Below are positions 35,939 to 44,326 of a DNA stretch of 64,000 bases, one piece after another. The notes under the pieces were generated by a model. It was not told the DNA's origin, searched no databases, and was given only the letters and a program-made list of their open reading frames with translations. A program made the position numbers and the translations under genes. The DNA comes from Candidatus Alistipes stercoravium (GTDB lineage Bacteria > Bacteroidota > Bacteroidia > Bacteroidales > Rikenellaceae). Each line of letters starts with the position of its first letter. Within the stretch, counting starts at the first letter, position 1. The DNA is taken from the NCBI GenBank assembly GCA_019119615.1, contig DWWQ01000054.1, positions 18,647 through 82,646 of the forward strand, written 5' to 3'.

Positions 35939-37270
35939 ATGAAAAGCGTAAAAATCGACATTGCCAAAACCGGCATCGAAATTCCGGCCGAAATGAAGGC
36001 CAAGACACAGGAGGCCAACGCCTTGCTCCACTCGGGAAAGGGTGCGGGCAACGATTTTCTGGGATGGGTGCACCTGCCCTCGTCGATCTCCGACAGCGAG
36101 CTGGCAGCCATCGAGGAGGTCGCCGCCAAACTGCGCGCGAAGGCCGACCTGGTGATCTGCATCGGCATCGGCGGCTCCTACCTCGGCGCCCGCGCCGTGC
36201 TGGAGGCCATGAGCGACCCCTTCAAGCTGCTGCACAAGGAGCAGACGCAGCCCACGGTCGTCTTCGCCGGACAGAACATCTCGGAGGACTACACCTGGGA
36301 GCTGCTCGACGCCGCCCGCGAGCACTCGATCGCCGCCATCGTCATCTCCAAGTCGGGCACGACGACCGAGCCGGCCATCGCCTTCCGCCTGATCAAGGCC
36401 GAGATCGAACGCCGCTACGGCAAGCAGGAGGCTGCCGAGCGCATCGTCGCCGTTACGGACAAGGCCCGCGGCGCCCTGAAGACCCTCGCCACGCAGGAGG
36501 GTTACCCCACCTTCGTCATCCCCGATGACGTGGGCGGCCGCTTCTCGGTGCTGACACCCGTCGGGCTGCTGCCGCTGGCCGTCGCCGGCGTGGACATCCG
36601 TGCCCTCGTGGCCGGAGCGCAGGAGATGGAACGCGCAACCGACGAGCACGTTGCCTTCGACGAGAACCCCGCAGCCATCTACGCCGCCACGCGCAACTTG
36701 CTCTACGCCGCCGGCAAGAAGATCGAGATCCTCGGCTCCTACGAACCCCGCCTGCAGTACATCAACGAGTGGTGGAAGCAGCTCTACGGCGAGAGCGAAG
36801 GCAAGGAGGGCAAGGGCATCTTCCCGGCCAGCGTTACGCTGACGGCCGATCTGCACTCGATGGGCCAGTACATCCAGCAGGGCGAGCGCACGCTCTTCGA
36901 GACGATCATCTCGGTCGTGAAGCCCGCCCACGAGGTGAAGATCCAGTCCGACGCAGAGAACCTCGACGGCCTGAACTTCCTCGCCGGCAAACGCATCTCG
37001 GAGGTGAACCGCATGGCCGAACTGGGCGTGCAGCTGGCCCATATGGACGGCGGGGTGCCCAACATCCGCGTCGAGATCCCGGAGGTTTCGGCCCACGTCA
37101 TCGGCGGGCTGCTCTACTTCTTCGAGAAGGCCTGCGGCATGAGCGGCTACCTGCTCGGCGTCAATCCCTTCGACCAGCCCGGCGTCGAAGCCTACAAGAA
37201 GAACATGTTCGCCCTGCTCGACAAGCCGGGCTACGAGGAGGCTTCGAAGGCCATCAAGGCGCGCCTCTGA
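35939..37270 (+). CDS. pgi: Glucose-6-phosphate isomerase
   Basis: Interconverts glucose-6-phosphate and fructose-6-phosphate. The 443-residue product belongs to the shorter Firmicutes/Bacteroidetes form. SIS-type phosphosugar-binding segments are visible ([33 protein letters not shown]), with [21 protein letters not shown] for signature 1 and [16 protein letters not shown] near the end. It is followed by a strong terminator. Confidence 0.96.
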   Translation: MKSVKIDIAKTGIEIPAEMKAKTQEANALLHSGKGAGNDFLGWVHLPSSISDSELAAIEEVAAKLRAKADLVICIGIGGSYLGARAVLEAMSDPFKLLHKEQTQPTVVFAGQNISEDYTWELLDAAREHSIAAIVISKSGTTTEPAIAFRLIKAEIERRYGKQEAAERIVAVTDKARGALKTLATQEGYPTFVIPDDVGGRFSVLTPVGLLPLAVAGVDIRALVAGAQEMERATDEHVAFDENPAAIYAATRNLLYAAGKKIEILGSYEPRLQYINEWWKQLYGESEGKEGKGIFPASVTLTADLHSMGQYIQQGERTLFETIISVVKPAHEVKIQSDAENLDGLNFLAGKRISEVNRMAELGVQLAHMDGGVPNIRVEIPEVSAHVIGGLLYFFEKACGMSGYLLGVNPFDQPGVEAYKKNMFALLDKPGYEEASKAIKARL

Positions 37271-37330
37271 CGCGCCGCAAACCCCGGAGCGGAAGGTTGC
37301 CGAGAGCTGCAGCCGCCGCCCGGAAGCCCA

Positions 37331-37368
37331 AAAGCGGGGTCCGGCATTCCGGACCCCGCTTTTTTTTC
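37331..37368 (+). terminator. Intrinsic terminator after pgi
   Basis: Stem AAGCGGGGTCCGG / CCGGACCCCGCTT with loop CATT is followed by eight T. It is a strong site. Confidence 0.88.
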
Positions 37369-37431
37369 GATCCGGGACCGAAAAAATCGCCCTTCACAGG
37401 GCTCCTCTCCTCCGCGTTTGGGAAAAATTCG

Positions 37432-37439
37432 TACCTTTG
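37432..37439 (+). promoter_or_regulatory. Bacteroidetes -7 box (TACCTTTG) for the DUF6377 regulator
   Basis: TACCTTTG follows the pgi terminator by 64 bases and precedes the ATG at 37546 by 106 bases, giving a leader of about 100 nt. Confidence 0.55.
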
Positions 37440-37545
37440 TATCAACGCCGCCCGACGCGGCCCCGAACCATTGCGGCAATGCCCCTTCCGGAGCATCGCC
37501 CGTTCGGTTCGGGCCGCTTATCATGTGCGGGAGGCGGAGCGAAAG

Positions 37546-39198
37546 ATGAAGATCCTGGATCGCGCATACCGAATCGGCCGGAGCCTCGTGCCGCTGCTTT
37601 GTGCGGCAGGCCTGACGGCCTGCGGGTCCGACGACACGCGCACGCTGGAGGAGGAGCTCGACGCGGCGATCCGCAACCGCGGGATCTATGAACGGGAGAA
37701 GGAGGCACGGATCGACGAACTCCGCGGGATGCTCCGCGTAACGGGCCTTTCGCCCCGTCAGGAGTATGCGATCAACGCCCGCCTCTACCAGGAGTTCTGG
37801 AAATACAAGCTCGACTCGGCGATCCGCTATGCGGAACGCAACCTTGCGATCGCCCGGGAACTGGACGACCGCGGTGCCGGCATCGCCACCAGCCTGCACC
37901 TCGCCCAGCTCTACTCCTTCTCGGGCAAGAGCCTCGAAACGAAGGAGATCCTCGACACCACGAAACGGGCGACCCTTCCCGACTCGCTGCGGGCGACCTA
38001 CTACCAGACCTACAGCCTGCTCTACGGCCACTACGCCGCCATCAGCAACCAGACCCGCTACAACCGGCTGATCCGACACTACGAAGACTCCACCGACCTT
38101 GTCCTGGACACCGCATCGTTCGATTACCGGAGCCGTGCGGTCGGAGGGCTTGTCGAACGGGGCGAGTTCGAAAAGGCCGAAAAGCAACTCTTCGGGTTGC
38201 TGGAGGAGGCCGGGGAGAGGACCCCGCGCTACGCCCAGATCGCCTGCGGTCTGGGAGGGCTCTACCGGCAACTCGGAGACGAACGGCGCGCCCGGCAGTA
38301 CTACATGCTCTCGGCTCTGGCCGACGTATGCAACGCCACCAAGGAGAACGCCTCCTTTCAGGAGCTGGCCCGGATGAGCTATGCCGCAGGCGATCTTTCG
38401 GATGCCTTCAAATATGCCCAGGCGGCCATCGAGGATGCGCAGTTCAGCAACGTGCAGTTCCGCACGGCCCAGATGGCCGAGCTCTACTCGATCATCAACG
38501 CCGCCTACCAGGCCAAGGAGGCGCGCGCCAAGTCGAAACTCCAGCACTACATGCTGCTCATCAGCCTGTTGTCGGCCGTGCTGGCCGTACTCTTCGTCTA
38601 CCTCTACCAGCAGCTGCACAAACTCTCCCGGACGCAGGTCGAACTCTCGCGGGCCAACGCCTCCCTGCGGCAGCTCAACGACGAACTGGGCGACAAGAAC
38701 CGCGAGCTCTCGGAGTCGAACGACCTGAAAGAGCAGTATATCGCCCGTTTTTTCGACCTTTGCTCGCTCTACATCGACAAAATGGACGGCTACCGGAAGA
38801 GCCTCTACCGCCTGGCCCAGAACCGGCAGTTCGACGAACTGCACAAACGGCTGAAGTCCACGTCGATGATGGAAAACGAGGTGGATGAACTCTACAAGAA
38901 CTTCGACGCGGTCTTTCTGAATCTCTATCCGACCTTCGTCGCGGATTTCAATGCGCTGCTTGCCGACGAGGAGCGCATCCGCCTGCGCCCGGGCGAACTG
39001 CTCAACAAGGAGCTGCGCATCTACGCCCTGCTGCGGCTCGGCATCACCGACAGCTCGAAAATCGCCGCCTTCCTGCGCTGCTCGCTCAGCACGGTCTACA
39101 ACTACCGGACGCGCATGCGCAACCGGGCCTCCGTATCGAAGGAGGAGTTCGAAAAAAAGATCTCCGAGATCGGGAACAGCCTCGAAAAAGATACTTGA
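37546..39198 (+). CDS. Membrane-spanning DUF6377 transcriptional regulator
   Basis: A 550-residue protein. The N-terminal signal ends in LTAC (Cys26), so it may be processed as a lipoprotein or be a plain export signal. Residues about 40-330 form TPR-like helical repeats (YQEFWKYKLDSAIRYAERNL, GLYRQLGDERRARQYYMLSA). A single membrane helix follows at about 340-360 (YMLLISLLSAVLAVLFVYLY). A cytosolic coiled coil and a C-terminal DUF6377/helix-turn-helix region (LRLGITDSSKIAAFLRCS, STVYNYRTRMRNRA) end the protein. The last segment resembles a LuxR-like HTH. This is a one-polypeptide periplasmic sensor plus DNA-binding output. It sits 216 bases upstream of the sugar oxidoreductase cluster and may control it; that is inference. 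Confidence 0.85.
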   Translation: MKILDRAYRIGRSLVPLLCAAGLTACGSDDTRTLEEELDAAIRNRGIYEREKEARIDELRGMLRVTGLSPRQEYAINARLYQEFWKYKLDSAIRYAERNLAIARELDDRGAGIATSLHLAQLYSFSGKSLETKEILDTTKRATLPDSLRATYYQTYSLLYGHYAAISNQTRYNRLIRHYEDSTDLVLDTASFDYRSRAVGGLVERGEFEKAEKQLFGLLEEAGERTPRYAQIACGLGGLYRQLGDERRARQYYMLSALADVCNATKENASFQELARMSYAAGDLSDAFKYAQAAIEDAQFSNVQFRTAQMAELYSIINAAYQAKEARAKSKLQHYMLLISLLSAVLAVLFVYLYQQLHKLSRTQVELSRANASLRQLNDELGDKNRELSESNDLKEQYIARFFDLCSLYIDKMDGYRKSLYRLAQNRQFDELHKRLKSTSMMENEVDELYKNFDAVFLNLYPTFVADFNALLADEERIRLRPGELLNKELRIYALLRLGITDSSKIAAFLRCSLSTVYNYRTRMRNRASVSKEEFEKKISEIGNSLEKDT

Positions 39199-39209
39199 CC
39201 GTTTCCAGA

Positions 39210-39288
39210 CAATCTACATTTTACAGTAAAAATATAAGTACAATTTATTGATTTATAGATAATAGTAAATTTATGCAATCTACATTTT
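39210..39288 (+). repeat. Pair of 13-bp direct repeats (possible operator) upstream of the sugar-oxidation cluster
   Basis: CAATCTACATTTT occurs exactly at 39210-39222 and 39276-39288, 66 bases apart start to start, in an AT-rich gap unlike the surrounding GC-rich DNA. The second copy ends 36 bases before the -7 box at 39324. This placement fits a regulator-binding site, perhaps for the DUF6377 or AraC protein nearby. Confidence 0.55.
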
Positions 39289-39323
39289 CCGTCCCAAAAT
39301 TCGGAAACTGTACCAAAACGGAT

Positions 39324-39331
39324 TAATTTTG
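39324..39331 (+). promoter_or_regulatory. Bacteroidetes -7 box (TAATTTTG) for the sugar-oxidation cluster
   Basis: TAATTTTG matches TAnnTTTG, 82 bases before the first oxidoreductase ATG. Confidence 0.5.
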
Positions 39332-39413
39332 TAAAGGATCGAAACCGGGTTGTCCGACCGACATCCGAAGCCGATCCCCAGGCAAACCGAAACAACCTTT
39401 TTGAACCTACGAA

Positions 39414-40487
39414 ATGAATCCCATCAAGATCGGGCTGATCGGATTCGGCCGCATGGGAGGTTTCTACCTCGACGAACTGCTGAAAAGCGACCGCTGGGAG
39501 GTCGCCGGCATCTGTGATCTCTCCCCCGAGGCACGGGCTGCAGCCCGCAGGCTTGTCCCGGGTGCGAAGGTCGTAGCCGATGAGCGGGAAATCCTTGACG
39601 ATCCCGCCATCGAGGTCGTCGCCCTGTGCGCCTTGGCGGATTCGCGTCCGGAACAGATCGCCCGGGCCATCGCCGCCGGAAAGCACGTCATCTCCGAAAA
39701 ACCCATCGCCGACTCCGTCGAGCATGAATGGCAGGCCGTGGCTCTGGCCGAAAGCACCCCGCTCTTCTCGACGGTCAATCTCTACCTGCGCAACTCATGG
39801 TACCACCAGACGATCCGCCAGTTCATCGACCGGGGCGAGATCGGCGAACTGGCCATCATCCGCGTCTGCCACATGACCCCGGGGCTGGCCCCGGGCGAAG
39901 GGCACGAATACGAAGGGCCCGCCTTCCACGACTGCGGCATGCATTACGTCGATATCGCCCGCTGGTATGCCCGCTCGGAATTCAAGACGTGGAACGCCCA
40001 GGCCATCCGCATGTGGAACTACAAGGATCCCTGGTGGCTCCAGTGCCACGGAACCTTCGAGAACGGCGTCGTCTTCGACATCACGCAGGGACATGTCTAC
40101 GGGCAGCTGGCCAAGGACCAGACCCACAACTCCTATATAGATATAATCGGTACGAAGGGCATCGCCCGCATGACGCACGACTTCAAGACGGCGGTCGTCG
40201 AGTTGCGCGGCACGACGCAGACCCACCGCATCGAACGCCCCTTCGGCGGCAAGAACATCGGCACGATGTGCGAGCGTTTCGCCCGCTCGATCGAGAGCGG
40301 CGTGCGCGACGGGGCGCTGCCGACATTCCGCGATGCCGCCATCGCATCGGAATACGCTTGGCGCTTCCTGCAGGATGCCCGGAAGCACGACATGCCGGCC
40401 ATCGGCACGGCCGAAGAGCTTGAGGAGATCCGCGACCGGCGGCGGACGATGAAAAACGGATACGGGCTGCTGCGCAAGCGGGCCTGA
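39414..40487 (+). CDS. Gfo/Idh/MocA-family oxidoreductase, cytosolic
   Basis: A 357-residue NAD(P)-dependent sugar oxidoreductase without signal peptide. The Rossmann motif is GLIGFGRMGGFYLDE (about 7-21), the catalytic EKP is at E95-K96-P97, and the C-terminal alpha/beta domain has FHDCGMHYVDIARWYAR, where Asp/His residues normally act on the sugar. Family members oxidise or reduce a sugar hydroxyl, often at C3. As the cytosolic member of the cluster it could reduce a 3-keto sugar back to a hexose, or make one; direction and substrate are inferred. First gene after the 216-bp regulatory gap. Confidence 0.9.
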   Translation: MNPIKIGLIGFGRMGGFYLDELLKSDRWEVAGICDLSPEARAAARRLVPGAKVVADEREILDDPAIEVVALCALADSRPEQIARAIAAGKHVISEKPIADSVEHEWQAVALAESTPLFSTVNLYLRNSWYHQTIRQFIDRGEIGELAIIRVCHMTPGLAPGEGHEYEGPAFHDCGMHYVDIARWYARSEFKTWNAQAIRMWNYKDPWWLQCHGTFENGVVFDITQGHVYGQLAKDQTHNSYIDIIGTKGIARMTHDFKTAVVELRGTTQTHRIERPFGGKNIGTMCERFARSIESGVRDGALPTFRDAAIASEYAWRFLQDARKHDMPAIGTAEELEEIRDRRRTMKNGYGLLRKRA

Positions 40488-40561
40488 AACCGAAAGAGGG
40501 AGAAACCCCGACATACCAAGAACCTACAGACAACAACTATATTCATTAAAAAAATCGCACT

Positions 40562-40759
40562 ATGAATCACTTACTGTTCTTCGGAAACCTCGGTGCCGGA
40601 GAGATTATCATCATCGCACTGATCGTTCTGCTGCTCTTCGGCGGCAAAAAAATCCCTGAACTGATGAAGGGTCTCGGCAAGGGCGTCCGCAGCTTCAAGG
40701 AGGGTGTGAACAACATCGAAAAGGATATCGAGAACACCCCCACGGACGACAAGAAATAA
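40562..40759 (+). CDS. tatA: Twin-arginine translocase subunit TatA/TatE
   Basis: A 65-residue protein with the TatA layout: short N-terminus, one membrane helix ([17 protein letters not shown]), the Phe-Gly hinge, an amphipathic helix ([19 protein letters not shown]) and an acidic/polar tail. TatA oligomerises to pass folded proteins across the inner membrane. No tatB-like gene is present, so this is the minimal TatA-TatC type. It lies 36 bases upstream of the gene for a Tat-signal oxidoreductase; tatC follows three genes later. Confidence 0.93.
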   Translation: MNHLLFFGNLGAGEIIIIALIVLLLFGGKKIPELMKGLGKGVRSFKEGVNNIEKDIENTPTDDKK

Positions 40760-40795
40760 CGGACAACACAAACTACCAACCTAAAAACAAGAACC

Positions 40796-42268
40796 ATGGC
40801 AAAAGAAATGTCAAGACGCAACTTCCTCAAGACGGGAGCTGCCGCGGCACTCGGACTGGCCGTAGTGCCGAGTACGGTATTGGGCAAGAAGTTCGGATAT
40901 ACGGCTCCGAGCGACAAGCTGAATATTCTGGGTGTCGGCATCGGTGGACGCGGTGCCGCCGACCTGCAGGAGATGGAGAGCCAGAACATCATCGGCCTCT
41001 GCGACGTGGACTGGAAATACGCCGACCACGTCTTCAAGCGTTACCCTGCCGCCAAGAAATACAACGACTACCGCCGCATGTACGACGAGCTGCTCAAGTC
41101 GGCCGACGCCGTCATGGTGGCTACGGCCGACCATACGCACGCCATCATCGCCGCCGAGGCGATGACCGCCGGCAAGCACGTCTATGTCGAGAAACCGCTG
41201 ACGCACTCGGTCTATGAGTCGCGTCTGCTCACCAAGCTCGCCGCCAAGTACCGCGTTGCCACGCAGATGGGTAACCAGGGAGCTTCGGGCGAGGGTGTCC
41301 GCAAGGTCTGCGAGTGGATCTGGAACGGTGAGATCGGCGAGGTAACCCGCGTGGAGACCTTCACCGACCGCCCGATCTGGCCGCAGGGCCTCGCACGTCC
41401 CGAGAACGACGAGCGCGTCCCGAAGACGATGAACTGGGAGGCCTTCATCGGTCCGGCTCCCTTCCGTCCCTACAACTCGGCCTACACGCCGTGGAACTTC
41501 CGCGGATGGTGGGATTTCGGTACGGGCGCCCTGGGAGACATGGCCTGCCATATCCTCCACCCGGTCTTCAAGGCCCTCAAGCTGGGCTATCCCACGAAGG
41601 TCGAGGGAAGCTCGACGCTGCTGCTCTCCGAGTCGGCCCCGTCGGCACAGCGTATCAAGTTCGTATTCCCGGCACGCGACAACATGCCGAAGGTCGCCAT
41701 GCCCGAGGTGGAGGTCTACTGGTACGACGGCGGCCTGATGCCGACGCGTCCCGCAGGGCTTCCCGCCGGCAAGAGCCTCAACGACGCCGGCGGCGGCGTG
41801 ATCTTCTACGGTACGAAGGATACGCTCATCTGCGGCTGCTACGGCGTGAACCCCTACCTGCTCTCGGGACGTGTACCTGACGCACCGAAGGTGCTGCGCG
41901 AGGTCAAGGAGTCGCACCAGATGGACTGGGTGCGCGCCTGCAAGGAGGATCCCGACGACCGCATCCCGACCGCTTCGGACTTCAGCGAGGCCGGACCGTT
42001 CAACGAGATGGTCGCCATGGGCGTGCTGGCCGTACGTCTGCAGGGCCTCAACCAGGAGCTGCACTGGGACGGCGAGAACATGCGCTTCACGAACATCCCG
42101 GCCGGCGCCACGATCCAGTCGGTCATCAAGGACGGATTCCACATCAAGGACGGACACCCGACCTTCGACAAGACCTGGACCGATCCCGTGGACGCCAACC
42201 AGTTCGCCGAGGAGCTCATCAAGCACACCTACCAGAACGGCTACAAACTCCCCGACATGCCGCTGTAA
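40796..42268 (+). CDS. Tat-exported Gfo/Idh/MocA-family oxidoreductase
   Basis: A 490-residue protein with a clear twin-arginine signal: SRRNFLK at residues 6-12, a hydrophobic stretch (TGAAAALGLAVVPSTVLG) and the mature start near K31. The Rossmann motif GVGIGGRG is at 46-53 and E132-K133-P134 matches the family EKP. The C-terminal domain is long (RPIWPQGLARP, WWDFGTGALGDMACHILHP). Export by Tat implies folding with NAD(P) bound in the cytosol and action in the periplasm, so the nucleotide must be recycled in place. In this context the likely reaction is C3 oxidation of a glycoside; not proven. Confidence 0.92.
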   Translation: MAKEMSRRNFLKTGAAAALGLAVVPSTVLGKKFGYTAPSDKLNILGVGIGGRGAADLQEMESQNIIGLCDVDWKYADHVFKRYPAAKKYNDYRRMYDELLKSADAVMVATADHTHAIIAAEAMTAGKHVYVEKPLTHSVYESRLLTKLAAKYRVATQMGNQGASGEGVRKVCEWIWNGEIGEVTRVETFTDRPIWPQGLARPENDERVPKTMNWEAFIGPAPFRPYNSAYTPWNFRGWWDFGTGALGDMACHILHPVFKALKLGYPTKVEGSSTLLLSESAPSAQRIKFVFPARDNMPKVAMPEVEVYWYDGGLMPTRPAGLPAGKSLNDAGGGVIFYGTKDTLICGCYGVNPYLLSGRVPDAPKVLREVKESHQMDWVRACKEDPDDRIPTASDFSEAGPFNEMVAMGVLAVRLQGLNQELHWDGENMRFTNIPAGATIQSVIKDGFHIKDGHPTFDKTWTDPVDANQFAEELIKHTYQNGYKLPDMPL

Positions 42269-42321
42269 CGGCCCCCGGAAAGAGACAAACCCAAATATTA
42301 ACTAACTAAAAACTACCGAAT

Positions 42322-43194
42322 ATGAAAAAGATGCTCACCTGTTCGGCGTGCGCAGCCCTGGCGCTGACGCTCGCATCCTGCGGCGGCAACGCCGGCAAGG
42401 CCAAGACCGCAGAGGGAGATGCAGCCGAGACGAAGGCCGCCGTTCCCGAATACACCGTCGTAAACAACGCAACGGTCGATCTGGCAACCTTCCCCCAGGA
42501 CAAGGACGGCTACTATGTAATCTTCGACGGCAAGACTTTCAACGGCTGGCGCGGCTACGGCAAGGAGAATGTTCCCTCGCGCTGGACGATCGACGACGGA
42601 GCCATCAAGTTCAACGGCACGGGAACCGGCGAAGCCCAGACGGGCGAGGGCGGCGACCTGATTTTCGCCCACAAGTTCAAGAACTTCGAGCTGGAGCTCG
42701 AATGGAAGGTTTCGAAGGGCGGCAACTCGGGTATCTTCTACCTGGCCCAGGAGGTCGCTACGACCAAGGACGGCGCACAGCAGTTCGAACCGATCTACAT
42801 CTCCTGCCCGGAGTACCAGGTCCTCGACAATGAGAACCATCCCGACGCCAAGCTCGGCGTGGACGGCAACCGCAAGTCGGCATCGCTCTACGACATGATC
42901 CCCGCCGTTCCGCAGAACGCCAAGCCCTACGGCGAGTGGAACAAGGCCAAGATCATGGTCTACAAGGGCACGGTCGTACACGGTCAGAACGACGCCAACG
43001 TGCTGGAGTACCACCTCTGGACACCCCAGTGGACCGAGATGCTCGAGAAGAGCAAGTTCTCCTCCGAGAAGTGGCCGCTGGCCTTCGAGCTGCTGAACAA
43101 CTGCGGCGGCGAGAACCATGAGGGTTACATCGGATTCCAGGATCACGGCGACGACGTCTGGTTCCGCAATATCCGCGTGAAGGTTCTCGAATAA
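42322..43194 (+). CDS. DUF1080 lipoprotein (3-keto-disaccharide hydrolase/lyase family)
   Basis: A 290-residue lipoprotein: signal ending in lipobox Cys20 (LTLASC), a low-complexity linker (GNAGKAKTAEGDAAETKA), then one DUF1080 concanavalin-like domain (about 60-290). Typical motifs: FDGKTFNGWRGYG, RWTIDDGAIKFNGTG, GDLIFAHKFKNFELELEWK, GNSGIFYL, SCPEYQVLDNENHPD and FQDHGDDVWFRNIRV. DUF1080 enzymes cleave glycosides already oxidised to the 3-keto form. It lies between the Tat oxidoreductase and the isomerase, which supports that role. Substrate unknown. Confidence 0.92.
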   Translation: MKKMLTCSACAALALTLASCGGNAGKAKTAEGDAAETKAAVPEYTVVNNATVDLATFPQDKDGYYVIFDGKTFNGWRGYGKENVPSRWTIDDGAIKFNGTGTGEAQTGEGGDLIFAHKFKNFELELEWKVSKGGNSGIFYLAQEVATTKDGAQQFEPIYISCPEYQVLDNENHPDAKLGVDGNRKSASLYDMIPAVPQNAKPYGEWNKAKIMVYKGTVVHGQNDANVLEYHLWTPQWTEMLEKSKFSSEKWPLAFELLNNCGGENHEGYIGFQDHGDDVWFRNIRVKVLE

Positions 43195-43207
43195 ACCATC
43201 GAACGAT

Positions 43208-43254
43208 CCGACCGGTGTCGGCTTCCGGAATCCCGGAGTGCCGGCATCGGTCGG
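43208..43254 (+). promoter_or_regulatory. Long nested hairpin between DUF1080 and isomerase genes
   Basis: A 15-bp stem, 43208-43222 with 43240-43254 (two G-U pairs), encloses a second stem, TCCGG/CCGGA (43224-43228 and 43233-43237). No T tract follows, so it is more likely an mRNA stability or attenuation element than a terminator. Confidence 0.55.
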
Positions 43255-43276
43255 GTTACGAAAAACGCCCCGAACC

Positions 43277-44173
43277 ATGAAGAGACAACTCATAACCCTC
43301 GGACTGCTCATGTGTGCCGCCATCGCCATGCCCGACGCCGCCTCGGCAAAGAAAGCGCCCGAAAAACAGATCGCCATTCAGCTCTACTCGGTCCGCGACC
43401 TGATCGGCAGCTTCGGACAGAACCAGCATGACTACACCGACGTGCTGCAGGCGCTCGGTGAGATGGGTTACACGGCCGTGGAGGCCGCCAGCTACGGCGA
43501 CGGCAAGTTCTACGGCAAGACGCCCGAAGCCTTCAAGGCCAACGTCGAGGCTGCCGGCATGGAGGTCCTCTCGTCGCACGCCACACGCTTCCTCTCCGCG
43601 GAGGAGCTCGCCAGCGGCGACCTTACCGAAGCCATGAAGTGGTGGGACGAGTGTATCGCCGCCCACAAGGCCGCCGGCATGAAGTACCTCGTAACGCCTT
43701 CGATGCCGATGCTCAAGACGCTCCGCGAGCTGAAGCTCTACTGCGACTATTTCAACGAGATCGGCAAGCGCTGCCTCGAAAACGGCATGCAGTACGGCTA
43801 CCATAACCACGCCTTCGAATTCCAGAAGGTCGAGGGAGAGCCGATGCTCGAATACATGATCCAGCACACCGATCCCCGCTATGTCTTCTACCAGATGGAC
43901 GTCTACTGGACGGTCATGGGTCAGGCAAGCCCCGTGGACCTGTTCCACAAATACCCGGGACGTTTCAAGATGCTCCACATCAAGGACCTGCGCGAAATCG
44001 GGCAGAGCGGCATGGTCGGCTTCGACGCCATCTTCCGCAACGCCGACGTAGCAGGCGTGGAGCAGATCGTCGTCGAGGTCGAGCAGTACAGCTACGACGT
44101 CGAGAAGAGCGTCCGCCTGAGCCTGGAGTACCTGCTCGAAGCCCCCTTCGTGAAGGCCTCCTACAGCAAGTAA
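43277..44173 (+). CDS. Secreted sugar phosphate isomerase/epimerase-like TIM-barrel protein
   Basis: A 298-residue xylose-isomerase-like TIM barrel with a Sec signal peptide (MKRQLITLGLLMCAAIAMPD, cleavage near ASA-KK). Core motifs: IAIQLYSVRDLIGS, LGEMGYTAVEAASYGD, the metal-site stretch YGYHNHAFEFQ, YQMDVYWTVMGQ and LHIKDLREIG. The H, E and D residues at barrel ends suit metal-dependent proton abstraction, as in epimerases or eliminases. I start at MKRQLITLG because the signal begins there; 43238 adds 13 non-signal residues. As a periplasmic partner of the DUF1080 protein it may act on the 3-keto or glycal intermediate. Confidence 0.88.
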   Translation: MKRQLITLGLLMCAAIAMPDAASAKKAPEKQIAIQLYSVRDLIGSFGQNQHDYTDVLQALGEMGYTAVEAASYGDGKFYGKTPEAFKANVEAAGMEVLSSHATRFLSAEELASGDLTEAMKWWDECIAAHKAAGMKYLVTPSMPMLKTLRELKLYCDYFNEIGKRCLENGMQYGYHNHAFEFQKVEGEPMLEYMIQHTDPRYVFYQMDVYWTVMGQASPVDLFHKYPGRFKMLHIKDLREIGQSGMVGFDAIFRNADVAGVEQIVVEVEQYSYDVEKSVRLSLEYLLEAPFVKASYSK

Positions 44174-44178
44174 CCCGC

Positions 44179-44222
44179 ATCTCCGGGAGCCGGAGCCCGA
44201 AGGCTTCCTCCCGGAGATTTTT
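44179..44222 (+). terminator. Intrinsic terminator after the isomerase gene
   Basis: Stem ATCTCCGGGAG (44179-44189) with CTCCCGGAGAT (44208-44218), then TTTT. It separates the enzyme cluster from tatC, so tatC depends on read-through or its own promoter. Confidence 0.8.
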
Positions 44223-44326
44223 ATCCGGATCATGCCGGAAATGCGGGGCCATAGCTCCGCCATATGATATCACATTCCCGGGCCGGCTCGCGCATGCCGC
44301 CCGACGCCAAGACCTGAAGAGAAAGA

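Noticed and set aside
44245..44257. GGGGCCATAGCTC, like the 5' end of a tRNA
   Set aside because: No D, anticodon or T arm follows and no acceptor complement is present, so it is chance or a remnant too short to call.
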